Below, in pieces: positions 27,268 through 37,973 of a DNA stretch of 64,000 bases. This DNA is from Paenibacillus riograndensis SBR5. Lineage in GTDB: Bacteria > Bacillota > Bacilli > Paenibacillales > Paenibacillaceae. The notes under the pieces were generated by a model. That model searched no databases, was not told the origin of the DNA, and worked only from the letters and a program-made list of their open reading frames with translations. The DNA is taken from assembly GCF_000981585.1 (NCBI RefSeq), contig NZ_LN831776.1:139001-203000 (forward strand), in the 5' to 3' direction. The translations under genes were made by a program, and so were the position numbers. Numbering within the stretch: position 1 is the first letter of the stretch; each line of letters opens with the position of its first letter.

Positions 27268-28095
27268 ATGCGTATTGATTATCATACCCACCATGAACGC
27301 TGCGGCCACGCGGTAGGGACATTAGAAGAATATGTTCAGCGGGGGATTGAACTGGGACTGGAGCAGCTCGGACTGTCGGACCACCTGCCGCTTATCCATG
27401 TGGACCCCGAGAGCTACTATCCTGAGATGGCTATGCCGCTGTCTGAGCTTCCCCGTTACGTTGAAGAATGTTTGAATCTGAAAGAACGCTATCGCGGGAG
27501 AATTGAGCTGCGGGTCGGGCTGGAAGCCGATTATATCGAAGGGTATGAGGAGCAAATCCGCGAGCTTTTGTCACCGTATCCGTGGGATTATCTGATCGGG
27601 TCGGTGCATTTTCTCGGAGAATGGGATATCACGGACTTTCGCCAGACCGGAGGCTGGGAAGGCCGGGATGTGATGGAGGTCTACCGCCGGTATTATGATG
27701 CGGTGCGGAAGTCGGCGTTATCGGGATTATATGATATTATAGGACATATGGATGTTATCAAACGGTTTGGCTACGGTCCACAGACACAGGAGGGCAAGGC
27801 CGAGGTGCGGGCACTGGAGCTGGAAGCGCTGAAGGCAATAGCCGGCAGCGGCATAGCGATGGAACTCAACGCTTCAGGGCTTACCAAGCCCTGCGCGGAG
27901 ATGTTCCCCGCGGAGCATGTGCTCCAGCAGGCGCTGGAGCTGGGCATCCCGCTCACCCTTGGCTCTGACGCCCATGATCCCTTGAAGCTGGGAGACGGCC
28001 TGCAGGAAGCGCGCAGCCTGCTGTGGCGCACAGGGTTCCGCAGGCTGGCAGTGTTTGAGGGGCGTGTCCGCACATTGGTCCCGTTTGAACTATAA
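27268..28095 (+). CDS. hisJ: histidinol-phosphatase, PHP family
   Basis: Removes phosphate from histidinol phosphate, the step before HisD. 275 residues (Bacillus subtilis HisJ 268). PHP metal motifs are DYHTHHERCGHA near 4-15, LSDHLP near 36, GLEADY near 86, GSVHF near 111, GHMDVIKRFG near 157 and GSDAHDP near 232. It lies 15 bases after hisI with its own GGAAGGAG site and 23 bases before prs. Confidence 0.93.
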   Translation: MRIDYHTHHERCGHAVGTLEEYVQRGIELGLEQLGLSDHLPLIHVDPESYYPEMAMPLSELPRYVEECLNLKERYRGRIELRVGLEADYIEGYEEQIRELLSPYPWDYLIGSVHFLGEWDITDFRQTGGWEGRDVMEVYRRYYDAVRKSALSGLYDIIGHMDVIKRFGYGPQTQEGKAEVRALELEALKAIAGSGIAMELNASGLTKPCAEMFPAEHVLQQALELGIPLTLGSDAHDPLKLGDGLQEARSLLWRTGFRRLAVFEGRVRTLVPFEL

Positions 28096-28118
28096 ATTTT
28101 GATCCCCAGGAGGGCACT

Positions 28119-29063
28119 ATGCATCAATTGCGTATTTTTTCCGGTTCGTCGAATCCGAAGCTGGCCGCAGATATTGCGGAGCGTCTGGGTGCCCCGCTGG
28201 GCCAGATTAAGCTGACCCGCTTCAAGAGCGGCGAGATTTATGTGCATTATGAAGAGAGCATCCGGAACTGTGACGTATTTTTGGTGCAATCCCTCGCCCA
28301 TCCCATAAATGAGCTGTTCGTAGAGCTGCTGGTCATGATCGATGCCGCCAAACGCGCATCGGCGAGAACGGTTAATATTATCGTGCCTTATTACGGCTAT
28401 GCCCGGCAGGAGCGGAAATCTGCGCCGCGCGAGCCGATTTCAGCCAAGATGGTGGCCGATGTGCTTACGACCGCAGGAGCCACCCGTGTGATTACGATTG
28501 ATCTGCATGCGGCGGCGATTCAAGGCTTTTTCAACATTCCGGTGGATCACTTGACGGCACTTGATCTGATTAGCGGATATCTGAAGGTGAAGGGCTTATC
28601 CGACCTGGTGGTTGTGTCACCGGATGCGGGCCGTGCCTCCATGGCCGAGAAGCTGGCCAGCCGTCTGGATTCGCCGTTTGCCATTATGATCAAGAAACGC
28701 CCGGCTCACAACGAATCGGTAATTACGCATGTGATTGGCGATGTAGAAGGACGGACGCCCATCATTATCGAGGACCTGATTGATACGGGAACGACGATTG
28801 TGAATGTGGTGGAAGGCCTGAAGGAGCGGGGGGCCAGGAACAGCATCGTTTGTGCCACCCATGGTCTTTTTTCCGGAGACGCCTTGAGCCGTATGGTTCA
28901 CCCTAATATAGATGAAATTGTCGTTACCGATTCTATTGCGCTGCCGGATGATCATTCCAGCCGCTTCACTGTGCTCTCCGTAGCGCCTATGCTGGCTGAA
29001 GCCACACGCATTATTATCGAAGGCGGTTCCATTGACAAGCTGTTCATAGACGCGGGAATTTAG
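28119..29063 (+). CDS. prs: ribose-phosphate pyrophosphokinase
   Basis: Makes PRPP from ribose 5-phosphate and ATP; PRPP is the substrate of HisG. 314 residues, the normal length. Conserved pieces are FKSGEIYVHYEESIR near 45, the flexible loop YYGYARQERKSAPREPIS near 96-113, DLHAAAIQGFF near 131, SPDAGR near 168, and the PRPP loop EDLIDTGTT near 217-225. Located at the end of the his operon, it may be a pathway-linked copy beside a housekeeping prs elsewhere; this cannot be checked here. Confidence 0.92.
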   Translation: MHQLRIFSGSSNPKLAADIAERLGAPLGQIKLTRFKSGEIYVHYEESIRNCDVFLVQSLAHPINELFVELLVMIDAAKRASARTVNIIVPYYGYARQERKSAPREPISAKMVADVLTTAGATRVITIDLHAAAIQGFFNIPVDHLTALDLISGYLKVKGLSDLVVVSPDAGRASMAEKLASRLDSPFAIMIKKRPAHNESVITHVIGDVEGRTPIIIEDLIDTGTTIVNVVEGLKERGARNSIVCATHGLFSGDALSRMVHPNIDEIVVTDSIALPDDHSSRFTVLSVAPMLAEATRIIIEGGSIDKLFIDAGI

Positions 29064-29334
29064 GTTCCTGCGTCTTCTTTATGGAGAGACAAGAAGCGGG
29101 CGGGGTAAATCAATCATGCCGGATGGGTTGGGATGGTTTTTCAAGCTTTTACCTCCTGGAGACTTCCTTCCGAGCTTGAGAATCCCCCAGTCAACTGTGG
29201 TATACTGTTTGGAGACAGTCGGGACCATAAATGGCAACGACGGTACTTAAATGGGAGCCAAGGCAGAGATTTACCGCCGCTCTCCTATTTTTCGTGAGGA
29301 TAAGGAAGCTTACAAAGGGAGGTGCCTTGCTTCC

Positions 29335-31068
29335 ATGATTGAGAGAACTTCAGAGAATGACGTGGAGAATGGCAACGTGATTCCCGTTACTCTGGATGCC
29401 AATTTTTTCTTTGAAAGAGCCGTACGGTCATTGGACCGCTTTCAATATGATAAGGCATTGAAGAATTTTCGCAAAGCTGTTGAATATGAACCGGAAAACC
29501 CGGTGAATCATTGCAATATGGCGGGTATATTATCCGAGATGGGCAAATATGAGGCTTCCAACGACATTTTGACCCATGTTTTGGAGGAAGTTGACCCCTC
29601 TATGACGGAATGCCACTTCTATATGGCTAATAACTATGCAAATATGGAAAGCTTTGAAGAGGCCGAGCGCAGTCTGGTCACCTATCTTCAGGAGGATGCG
29701 AACGGAGAGTTCATAGCCGAGTCTGAAGAACTGATGGAGCTGCTGCAATATGAGCTGAACCGTCCGGCTCCGCTGGTCCGGATCCGCAGCCGGGAAGGTG
29801 TAGTGGAGCACGACAGAGCACGCAGCCTGCTCGAGGAAGGAAAGTTTCCGCAAGCAGTCACGCTGCTTGAAGAAATTGTGCAGAACATCCCCGATTTCCT
29901 CGCGGCGCATAACAATCTGGCTCTTGCCTATTTCTACATGGGCCGCTTTGCCAAAGCCAAGGAATGCCTTGACGAAGTGCTTGCGCAAGACCCGGGCAAT
30001 CTCCATGCACTATGCAACATGGCTATTTTCCTGCAGTATGCGGGCGACCGGGAGCAGCTGGCGGGGCTGGTGGGCATGCTGGAAGCCACAGTGCCTTTTC
30101 ACCAGGAGCATGTATTCAAAATGGCTACAACGATGGGGATTCTGGGCAAGCACAGAACGGCCTACGGACACTTCCGCCGCCTGTTGAAGGATGAAGAGGT
30201 CGGTGGTGATGCCAGCTTGTACCATTACTGCGCGGCGGCGGCAAGCAACAGCGGATTTGTGAGCGAGGCGGTACGCTGCTGGCAGATGGCCGCGAAGCTG
30301 GACCCTGAGTCGGCAGTACCGAAGTTTTTCCTGTCCCAGCTACAGCTGGCACAGGCCGAGGGCCGGCCGCTGCCTCCGGTAAGCTATAATTATCAGCTGC
30401 CTTTTCAGGAGCAGCTCAAGCAGTGGAAGAACAACATGGACAGCTTCTCGGAAGAGGTGCGGAATAATCCGCTGCTGCGCGCTTCGTTCTTCTGGGCGCT
30501 GCGTTACGGCGATGCAAGTACGAAGCTTCAGGTGACAGAGGCGCTCCGCTGGATCGGGGACGATGAACTGTCCGAGGTGCTTAAGGGAGCCGGGGGGCAG
30601 GAGCCGCTTCAGGAGAGTGCGCTTCTCGGCCTGCAGCGGCTGATCGGGGGCAGGCCTGAGGAGAGCGCGATCCAGAATGCCGTTCAGGAACCGGCTGTGC
30701 CAGGGTATAAGGGACTGCCGGAATGGAAAGAGGACTGGCAGCGGGTTATTGACCAGACAGCTGCCGTGATGGACCGGCGTTATGATGCCGTTCTGAAGAA
30801 GGATGCCGAGCTCCTCTGGAAGCAGTTCATCAGCCGTCTCTACCCGGATGTCCCCTTGTTTAGGCATACTGCCGGCTGGTGTGCGGCTCTGGAATATTTA
30901 ACCGCCAAGCTGCACGGCTATCCGCTTACCTATCGTGAGGCTGCCCAGTGCTACAGCGTTTCGGTTTCCATGGTAAGCCGGTACGCGCGGCGTATTCATC
31001 AAGTATGCGGGTTCCCGCAGGACGGGGCGGCAGGCGACGTTTTGCCGCCTTTTACGGAAAATATCTGA
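29335..31068 (+). CDS. tetratricopeptide-repeat protein with C-terminal HTH-like segment
   Basis: 577 residues from ATG 29335, chosen because AAAGGGAGGTG lies 10 bases upstream; an in-frame ATG at 29251 has no such site. TPR-type helices run from about residue 15 to 110 (FQYDKALKNFRKAVEYEPEN is a clear unit) and again from about 165 to 330 (EILLEEGKFPQAVTLLEEIV-like and AKECLDEVLAQDPGN). The rest is helical, ending with a piece that resembles a DNA-binding helix-turn-helix (YREAAQCYSVSVSMVSRYAR). Function unknown. trxB follows 19 bases later, so they are probably co-transcribed. A TATACT box near 29202 could be its promoter. Confidence 0.8.
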   Translation: MIERTSENDVENGNVIPVTLDANFFFERAVRSLDRFQYDKALKNFRKAVEYEPENPVNHCNMAGILSEMGKYEASNDILTHVLEEVDPSMTECHFYMANNYANMESFEEAERSLVTYLQEDANGEFIAESEELMELLQYELNRPAPLVRIRSREGVVEHDRARSLLEEGKFPQAVTLLEEIVQNIPDFLAAHNNLALAYFYMGRFAKAKECLDEVLAQDPGNLHALCNMAIFLQYAGDREQLAGLVGMLEATVPFHQEHVFKMATTMGILGKHRTAYGHFRRLLKDEEVGGDASLYHYCAAAASNSGFVSEAVRCWQMAAKLDPESAVPKFFLSQLQLAQAEGRPLPPVSYNYQLPFQEQLKQWKNNMDSFSEEVRNNPLLRASFFWALRYGDASTKLQVTEALRWIGDDELSEVLKGAGGQEPLQESALLGLQRLIGGRPEESAIQNAVQEPAVPGYKGLPEWKEDWQRVIDQTAAVMDRRYDAVLKKDAELLWKQFISRLYPDVPLFRHTAGWCAALEYLTAKLHGYPLTYREAAQCYSVSVSMVSRYARRIHQVCGFPQDGAAGDVLPPFTENI

Positions 31069-31087
31069 CCCTAAGGAGGATATACTC

Positions 31088-32041
31088 ATGTACAAAACCA
31101 TTGTAATCGGAACAGGCCCGGCAGGACTGACTGCCGCGATTTACCTGGCACGTGCCAATCTCAGCCCCCTTGTTATTGAAGGCCTGCAGCCGGGAGGACA
31201 ATTGACTACAACGACAGAGGTAGAGAACTTCCCTGGTTTTCCTGACGGCATCCTGGGTCCGGATCTGATGGATAACATGCGCAAGCAGGCAGAGCGCTTT
31301 GGGGCTCAATTTAAGAATGGCTGGGTGGAGGCTGTGGACTTCTCACAGCGCCCGTTCAAGATAACCGTGGATGGCTTGGGTGTGCTGGAAGCAGAGACCG
31401 TAATTATTTCGACCGGGGCTTCGGCGAGGTACCTGGGCATCCCCGGAGAGCAGGACAATGTCGGACGCGGGGTCAGCACCTGCGCTACTTGCGACGGGTT
31501 CTTCTTCCGCGGCAAAAAGATTGTAGTGGTTGGCGGCGGCGACTCCGCCATGGAGGAAGCAAGCTTCCTGACGCGGTTCGCTTCCAGCGTGACCCTGGTC
31601 CACCGCCGTTCGGAGCTGCGCGCTTCGAAGATCATGCAAGACCGCGTGCGGGAGAACAGCAAGGTGGCCTGGGCACTGAACCGCACGCCGCTTGAAGTCG
31701 CCATCGGGGATACCGGGGTGAAGGGACTGAAGGTCCGCAACAATGAGACGGGGGCTGAAGAGCTTGTGGAAGCGGATGGCGTATTTGTCGCTATCGGCCA
31801 TACACCGAACACGGCCTTCCTGGGCGGGCAGATCACTACCGATGCTAACGGCTATATCGTGGTGAATCCGGGTACAACAGAAACCAACATTCCGGGCGTG
31901 TTTGCTTGCGGCGATGTGCAGGACACCCGTTACCGCCAGGCGATCTCGGCTGCCGGGACCGGCTGCATGGCCGCCATGGATGCCGAGAAATATCTGGAAG
32001 GCTCGATGGTGCATGACTGGAGCGAAACGCTGGATAAGTAA
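31088..32041 (+). CDS. trxB: thioredoxin-disulfide reductase
   Basis: NADPH-dependent flavoenzyme that reduces thioredoxin. 317 residues. FAD-binding GTGPAG at 8-13, redox-active CATC at 132-135, NADPH-binding GGGDSA at 149-154, and the C-terminal FAD motif GVFACGDVQDTRYRQA near 270-285. ATG 31088 follows AAGGAGG. It is read together with the TPR protein upstream. Confidence 0.96.
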   Translation: MYKTIVIGTGPAGLTAAIYLARANLSPLVIEGLQPGGQLTTTTEVENFPGFPDGILGPDLMDNMRKQAERFGAQFKNGWVEAVDFSQRPFKITVDGLGVLEAETVIISTGASARYLGIPGEQDNVGRGVSTCATCDGFFFRGKKIVVVGGGDSAMEEASFLTRFASSVTLVHRRSELRASKIMQDRVRENSKVAWALNRTPLEVAIGDTGVKGLKVRNNETGAEELVEADGVFVAIGHTPNTAFLGGQITTDANGYIVVNPGTTETNIPGVFACGDVQDTRYRQAISAAGTGCMAAMDAEKYLEGSMVHDWSETLDK

Positions 32042-32070
32042 CGGAGGCGCTCAGTCAGCAAAAAATTTCA

Positions 32071-32099
32071 TTGACACAAAATACCAATCCATGTAAATT
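32071..32099 (+). promoter_or_regulatory. thiC promoter
   Basis: TTGACA, 17 bases, TAAATT. It lies 22 bases before the riboswitch aptamer. Confidence 0.7.
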
Positions 32100-32120
32100 G
32101 TATTTAATTAGATAAGATAC

Positions 32121-32213
32121 CCACTAGGGGAGCCTGAATAGGCTGAGACGGGATAACTGATTCCCGGACCCTTGAACCTGATCTGGATCATACCAGCGTA
32201 GGAAAGTGGAGTC
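32121..32213 (+). ncRNA. TPP riboswitch (THI element) of thiC
   Basis: RNA aptamer for thiamine pyrophosphate. The conserved parts are present in order: actaggggagcc, ggctgagacggg, gattcccggacccttgaacc, and tgatctggatcataccagcg with taggaaagtgga at the 3' end. A strong terminator hairpin follows at 32254-32281, so high TPP should stop transcription before thiC. Confidence 0.95.
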
Positions 32214-32253
32214 GGACCTTTTTTAGCGCAGCCTTCTTTGGCTGTTCCTGAAT

Positions 32254-32281
32254 AAAGCCGCTCCAGGTGGAGCGGCTTTTT
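32254..32281 (+). terminator. terminator of the TPP riboswitch
   Basis: The perfect 11-bp stem aaagccgctcc / ggagcggcttt with a 4-base loop runs directly into T5. It lies about 40 bases after the aptamer, the place of the expression platform. A smaller hairpin (cagcc / ggctg, 32229-32244) lies between them. Confidence 0.85.
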
Positions 32282-32282
32282 G

Positions 32283-32376
32283 AATTATAAGAATTTATAG
32301 GCTCTGCGCTATAAATTATCCTTTTAATTCTCGCTGAAACGGTAACTTCCTTATGCAAGGACGGTGCAGCCGTTTC
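32283..32376 (-). repeat. dispersed 94-bp repeat, copy 2
   Basis: In reverse complement it matches 13306-13398: a hairpin with gaaacggctgcaccgtcctt, then ttaccgtttcagcg, ggataatttatagcg and aaattcttata. It lies in the thiC leader after the riboswitch terminator, 62 bases before the thiC start. Confidence 0.8.
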
Positions 32377-32416
32377 GGCTTGCTGCGTGATTATCTTATC
32401 TGCACATTGCTCATAG

Positions 32417-34132
<1,716 letters not shown>

Positions 34133-34149
34133 CCTGCAGCAACCTTTCC

Positions 34150-34198
34150 AAGAGGCTGTTTCCGACGCTATAACATGCGGAGGGGACAGCTTTTTTCT
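34150..34198 (+). terminator. terminator after thiC
   Basis: The stem aggctgtttcc / ggggacagctt includes several G-U pairs and is followed by TTTTTCT. Confidence 0.65.
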
Positions 34199-34265
34199 AT
34201 ATACATGTCATTCCGTATCCACGTGGCAATTCAATCATTTGGTCAGTGTTATTAAGTTTATGAAT

Positions 34266-34283
34266 TTGTGATTGCAATCACAA
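34266..34283. promoter_or_regulatory. FNR/CRP-type operator
   Basis: TTGTGATTGCAATCACAA is a perfect 18-bp palindrome of the form TGTGA-N6-TCACA, the consensus of Bacillus Fnr and of CRP-family regulators. Its centre lies about 35-40 bases before the likely start site (a TATGCTAA box at 34299-34306), a class II activator position. It precedes the DUF1858/DUF438 pair. Confidence 0.65.
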
Positions 34284-34364
34284 TCCGCCTCTGTGCCCTA
34301 TGCTAAGCTGGTGTTGAGAAAGGTTATCAATTAGCCCGAGGTTAAGCTGCAGGAGGAGAGCGCA

Positions 34365-34589
34365 ATGAGCAAAGGCCTTAACATGGATGAGTCCATATTT
34401 GAGCTGGTCAGCCGTTATCCGGAGGTCGTAGATATTATGGTGGAGCTGGGGTTCCGCGATATCACCAAGCCAGGCATGCTGCAGACGGCAGGCCGGTTCA
34501 TGACCCTGTCCAAAGGAATCACAATGAAGAAAATGAATCGCGAAATCGTCCGGCAAGCTTTTGAACGCCATGGCTTCGAGATTATGTGA
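34365..34589 (+). CDS. DUF1858 domain protein
   Basis: A 74-residue protein made almost entirely of one DUF1858 domain (VSRYPEVVDIMVELGFRDI near 15-33; GRFMTLSKGI near 44). The function is unknown; the domain is often found fused or adjacent to DUF438/hemerythrin-type proteins and redox regulators. ATG 34365 has AGGAGGAG upstream. The next gene follows 17 bases later, and an FNR-like palindrome lies 82 bases upstream. Confidence 0.82.
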   Translation: MSKGLNMDESIFELVSRYPEVVDIMVELGFRDITKPGMLQTAGRFMTLSKGITMKKMNREIVRQAFERHGFEIM

Positions 34590-34606
34590 ATAAAGGAGAG
34601 AGTACA

Positions 34607-35866
34607 ATGAGCGAACTGATTAACAACCGGGAAGTGGATGTTCCCGAGCAGACACGCCGCCAAGCCATGCTTAGGGAAATTATCAAGGAGCTGCATGCCG
34701 GAAAAAGTGTGGAGGAAGTCAAGGCGCGTTTTGCAGAAGCGGTAGGCGATGTTACGGTAGCGGAAATTTCGGCTATGGAGCATTCACTGATGACGGAAGA
34801 GGGGATTCCTGTAGAGGAGGTGCAGCGCCTGTGCTCTGTGCACACGGCCATTTTCAAAGGGTCGATCCAGGAGATTCACCGGTCCAATAAACCGGAGGAA
34901 CAGCCGGGGCATCCCGTACACACCTTCAAGCTGGAGAACCGCGAGATTGAACGTCTTGTGAACTTCCGCCTCCAGCTTCATACCGATAAATTCCTAAGAA
35001 GCGGCACGGAAGAGATGAGGTTCAAGCTGCTGGAGGATCTGAGCCTGCTGCTCGATCTCGACAAGCACTACAGCCGCAAAGAGAATCTGCTGTTTCCCTA
35101 TCTTGAGAAATACGGCATCTATGGTCCCACCAAGGTGATGTGGGGAGTGGATGACGGTATCCGCAGCATGATTAAGCAGGCCAAAGCCGCGCTCAGTTCT
35201 TACAACGGGGAAGCCGAGGAGCTTGGTGCTCTGCTGGCGAACATTATTCAGGAAGTAAATGAAATGATTTTTAAGGAAGAAAACATCCTGCTGCCGATGG
35301 CGCTCGACAAACTGACTGAGGATGAATGGGTCAAAATCGCCCGCGAAAGCGATGAAATTGGCTTCTGCCTGGCTGCGCCCGAGCAGGAATGGATTCCTGA
35401 GCGTGCCCCGGAACCGGAAGGCGCTGCAGCGCCAGCGCAGGAGGGAGGAGTGGCTCCTCAGGGCTTTATCCGCTTCGAAACGGGTCTGTTGTCGCTGCAT
35501 CAGCTGGAAACAGTGCTGAACCATTTGCCGGTCGACCTGACGTTTATTGACGAAAATGACGTAGTCCGCTACTTCTCGCATGGTAAAGAGCGTATTTTTG
35601 CCCGCACCAAGGCGGTCATTGGACGCACGGTGCAGAACTGCCATCCGCCGCAAAGCGTGCACGTGGTAGAAAAGCTATTGGCCGATTTCAAGGCAGGCCG
35701 CAAGGATGCTGAGGATTTCTGGATTGCCATCAAAGATAAATTTATCTACATCCGTTATTTCGCTGTCCGTGATGAAGCGGGAAAATACATGGGCACGCTT
35801 GAATTCACCCAGAATATCGCGCCGATCCGCGCACTGGAGGGGCAAAAACGGATTTTGTCGGAATAG
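34607..35866 (+). CDS. DUF438 / hemerythrin-like / PAS domain protein
   Basis: 419 residues from ATG 34607 with AAAGGAGA 7 bases upstream. DUF438 covers about 15-85. A hemerythrin-like bundle covers about 100-235, with possible iron ligands His and Glu in DKHYSRKENLLFPYLEKYG and EENILLPMAL. A linker rich in Ala, Pro and Glu spans about 255-285, and a PAS-type domain runs from about 295 to the end (LPVDLTFIDENDVVRYFS). Such proteins are thought to sense oxygen, nitric oxide or redox state; no catalytic domain is seen. Pairing with DUF1858 and an FNR-type site supports a role at low oxygen. Confidence 0.82.
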   Translation: MSELINNREVDVPEQTRRQAMLREIIKELHAGKSVEEVKARFAEAVGDVTVAEISAMEHSLMTEEGIPVEEVQRLCSVHTAIFKGSIQEIHRSNKPEEQPGHPVHTFKLENREIERLVNFRLQLHTDKFLRSGTEEMRFKLLEDLSLLLDLDKHYSRKENLLFPYLEKYGIYGPTKVMWGVDDGIRSMIKQAKAALSSYNGEAEELGALLANIIQEVNEMIFKEENILLPMALDKLTEDEWVKIARESDEIGFCLAAPEQEWIPERAPEPEGAAAPAQEGGVAPQGFIRFETGLLSLHQLETVLNHLPVDLTFIDENDVVRYFSHGKERIFARTKAVIGRTVQNCHPPQSVHVVEKLLADFKAGRKDAEDFWIAIKDKFIYIRYFAVRDEAGKYMGTLEFTQNIAPIRALEGQKRILSE

Positions 35867-35887
35867 CGCATAGTTCAAACGTCTGGA

Positions 35888-35935
35888 GAAACGGAAGCCG
35901 CCTCTTTTGGAGGACGGCCAAGCCGTTTCTTTTTG
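35888..35935 (+). terminator. terminator after the DUF438 gene
   Basis: The outer stem gaaacgg / ccgtttc encloses the inner stem ccgcctc / gaggacgg, followed by TTTTT. Confidence 0.75.
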
Positions 35936-35982
35936 CATAAAAAATACCAGCCGCCTTATATGGCCGGGTGTGCCGCCTTTCC

Positions 35983-36011
35983 TTGACCGCAGGGGTACCT
36001 TCTATTATAGT
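35983..36011 (+). promoter_or_regulatory. glucokinase promoter
   Basis: TTGACC, 17 bases, TATAGT, 49 bases before the start codon. Confidence 0.7.
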
Positions 36012-36059
36012 GGGTACGTAGGATTAACTATTTTAGCATAGAAAAAGGTGGCTTGTTAC

Positions 36060-37010
36060 ATGTCTGAAAGTATCTACGTTGGCGTTGACTTAGGTGGAAC
36101 CACGATTAAGGTTGGAATCTGCAATGCCGAAGGGAACCTGCTGCATACCTATGAGGGGCCTACGGGGACTGCGGATGGCGTCGATGCCGTCATCGATAAT
36201 ATCGAAAAGTATGTGCGTCAGATTGTGGAGGACTCCCCGTACTCTTGGGATCAGCTTGCCGGTGTAGGAGCGGGCCTGGCCGGGTTTACGAATATTCGTG
36301 AAGGAATTATCATCCTTGCGCCTAACATAGGTTTTAGAGATGTGCCGATCCGATCCATTCTGGAAGGTCGTTTGAACAAGCCAGTCAAAATAGACAATGA
36401 CGCCAATGTGGCTGCGCTGGGCGAGGCCTGGAGCGGCGCGGGACGCGGTGTGGAGAACTGCGTGTGCTACACGCTGGGCACCGGTGTCGGCGGCGGAATT
36501 ATTATTAACGGCAAGGTGTATCAAGGGTTTGCAGGACTTGCCGGCGAGCTAGGGCATATTTCTGTAGTGCCTGACCTGGAAGCTATTCAATGCGGCTGCG
36601 GCAATATGGGCTGCCTGGAAACGGTTTCCTCTGCTACGGGTATTATCCGCATGGCTAATGATGCTGTAAGCCGCGGCGACCGCACCTCGCTGTCCATGGT
36701 AGAGAAGATTGCAGCCAAAGAGGTATTTGATGCGGCTAAGGCCGGAGACGAAGTGGCTCTGCGGATTGTGAACCGTGCTGCGTTCTATCTGGGCAAATCC
36801 ATGGCTGCTGTTGCAGCGGTGCTGAATCCCGAAGTGTTTATCGTCGGCGGCGGTGTCTCCAAAGCCGGAGACATTCTCTTTGACGAGGTCCGCCGCGTGT
36901 TCGCCAAGCTGGCTCCGGCCCCGCTGCAGACCGGTGTGACAATCGTGCCTGCCGAGCTGGGAAATGATGCGGGTATTATCGGTGCCGCAGGTCTTTTGCT
37001 GCGTTCTTAA
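36060..37010 (+). CDS. glcK: glucokinase, ROK family
   Basis: Phosphorylates glucose to glucose 6-phosphate with ATP. 316 residues from ATG 36060 (AAAGGTGG 8 bases upstream; the GTG at 36048 overlaps that site). The ATP loop is DLGGTTIK (10-17), NDAN with catalytic Asp114 follows, GTGVGGG lies near 140-146, and the ROK zinc site is His166 with C-G-C-G-N-M-G-C at 178-185. It heads the glcK-rapZ-yvcK-whiA cluster; rapZ lies 46 bases on. ROK kinases also include fructokinases; the size and motifs fit Bacillus GlcK. Confidence 0.9.
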   Translation: MSESIYVGVDLGGTTIKVGICNAEGNLLHTYEGPTGTADGVDAVIDNIEKYVRQIVEDSPYSWDQLAGVGAGLAGFTNIREGIIILAPNIGFRDVPIRSILEGRLNKPVKIDNDANVAALGEAWSGAGRGVENCVCYTLGTGVGGGIIINGKVYQGFAGLAGELGHISVVPDLEAIQCGCGNMGCLETVSSATGIIRMANDAVSRGDRTSLSMVEKIAAKEVFDAAKAGDEVALRIVNRAAFYLGKSMAAVAAVLNPEVFIVGGGVSKAGDILFDEVRRVFAKLAPAPLQTGVTIVPAELGNDAGIIGAAGLLLRS

Positions 37011-37056
37011 GCAGCTGGAATTATTCATATACTATGGATAGGGAGGGGGCGCTTCG

Positions 37057-37956
37057 ATGACCGAATTGGAACAATCACCGCCCGGTGGAGCCACCCTGAT
37101 TATTATTACGGGCATGTCAGGTGCAGGCAAGACAATTGCTGTGCAGAGCCTGGAGGATCTCGGATTCTTCTGTGTGGATAATTTGCCGCCGGTGCTGATT
37201 CCCAAGTTCGCCGAGCTGATAGAGCAGTCGAAAGGGAAAATTGCCAAGGTGGCGCTTGTTATCGATTTGCGCGGCAGAGAGTTTTTCACAGCTTTGTCGG
37301 AATCGCTATCCTATATCAAGGATGAGTCTACGATCGGCTTCGAAATTCTGTTCCTGGATGCAACGGATTCCGTACTGGTACAGCGCTACAAGGAGAGCCG
37401 GCGGCATCATCCGCTGGCACCCAAAGGCATGCCGCTTGACGGCATCCGTCTGGAACGCCAAATGCTGGAGGAGCTGAAGAATTCAGCTACCCTGTGTTTG
37501 GATACCAGCAGCATGAAGCCGGTTCAGCTGAAGGAAAGGATCGTCTCACGTTTTTCCCATTTGGGCAAAAGCACCCTTTCTGTCAACATTACCTCGTTTG
37601 GCTTCAAATACGGGATTCCGATCGACGCAGACCTCGTGTTTGATGTTCGCTTTTTGCCTAATCCGCATTATGTGGATCAGCTGCGGCCTAAGACGGGCCA
37701 GGACAGCGAGGTATACGATTATGTAATGAAATGGCCGGAAACACAGGTATTTCTGACCAAACTGCTGGATATGCTTCACTTCCTGATTCCGCAATACCGG
37801 AAAGAAGGCAAGTCCCAGATTATTATCGGCATTGGCTGCACAGGCGGCAAACACCGCTCTGTGGCGATATCAGAATATCTGGGCAAGATGCTGGGGGTTA
37901 GCGAGACGGAAGCGGTAGCGGTCAGCCACCGGGATTCCGAGCGTGATCGGCATTAA
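37057..37956 (+). CDS. rapZ: RapZ/YvcJ nucleotide-binding adapter
   Basis: GTP/ATP-binding protein. In Escherichia coli RapZ directs RNase E to the GlmZ small RNA; in Bacillus subtilis YvcJ affects competence. 299 residues. Walker A GMSGAGKT at 19-26, DNLPP near 46, and the C-terminal region with [12 protein letters not shown] near 263-274. ATG 37057 has GGGAGGGGG upstream. Followed by yvcK after 17 bases in the order conserved across Bacillales. Confidence 0.94.
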   Translation: MTELEQSPPGGATLIIITGMSGAGKTIAVQSLEDLGFFCVDNLPPVLIPKFAELIEQSKGKIAKVALVIDLRGREFFTALSESLSYIKDESTIGFEILFLDATDSVLVQRYKESRRHHPLAPKGMPLDGIRLERQMLEELKNSATLCLDTSSMKPVQLKERIVSRFSHLGKSTLSVNITSFGFKYGIPIDADLVFDVRFLPNPHYVDQLRPKTGQDSEVYDYVMKWPETQVFLTKLLDMLHFLIPQYRKEGKSQIIIGIGCTGGKHRSVAISEYLGKMLGVSETEAVAVSHRDSERDRH

Positions 37957-37973
37957 GAGAGAAGGGATCAATA

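Noticed and set aside
29251..29334. An upstream start for the TPR protein at ATG 29251
   Set aside because: It has no ribosome binding site; the ATG at 29335 has AAAGGGAGGTG in place.
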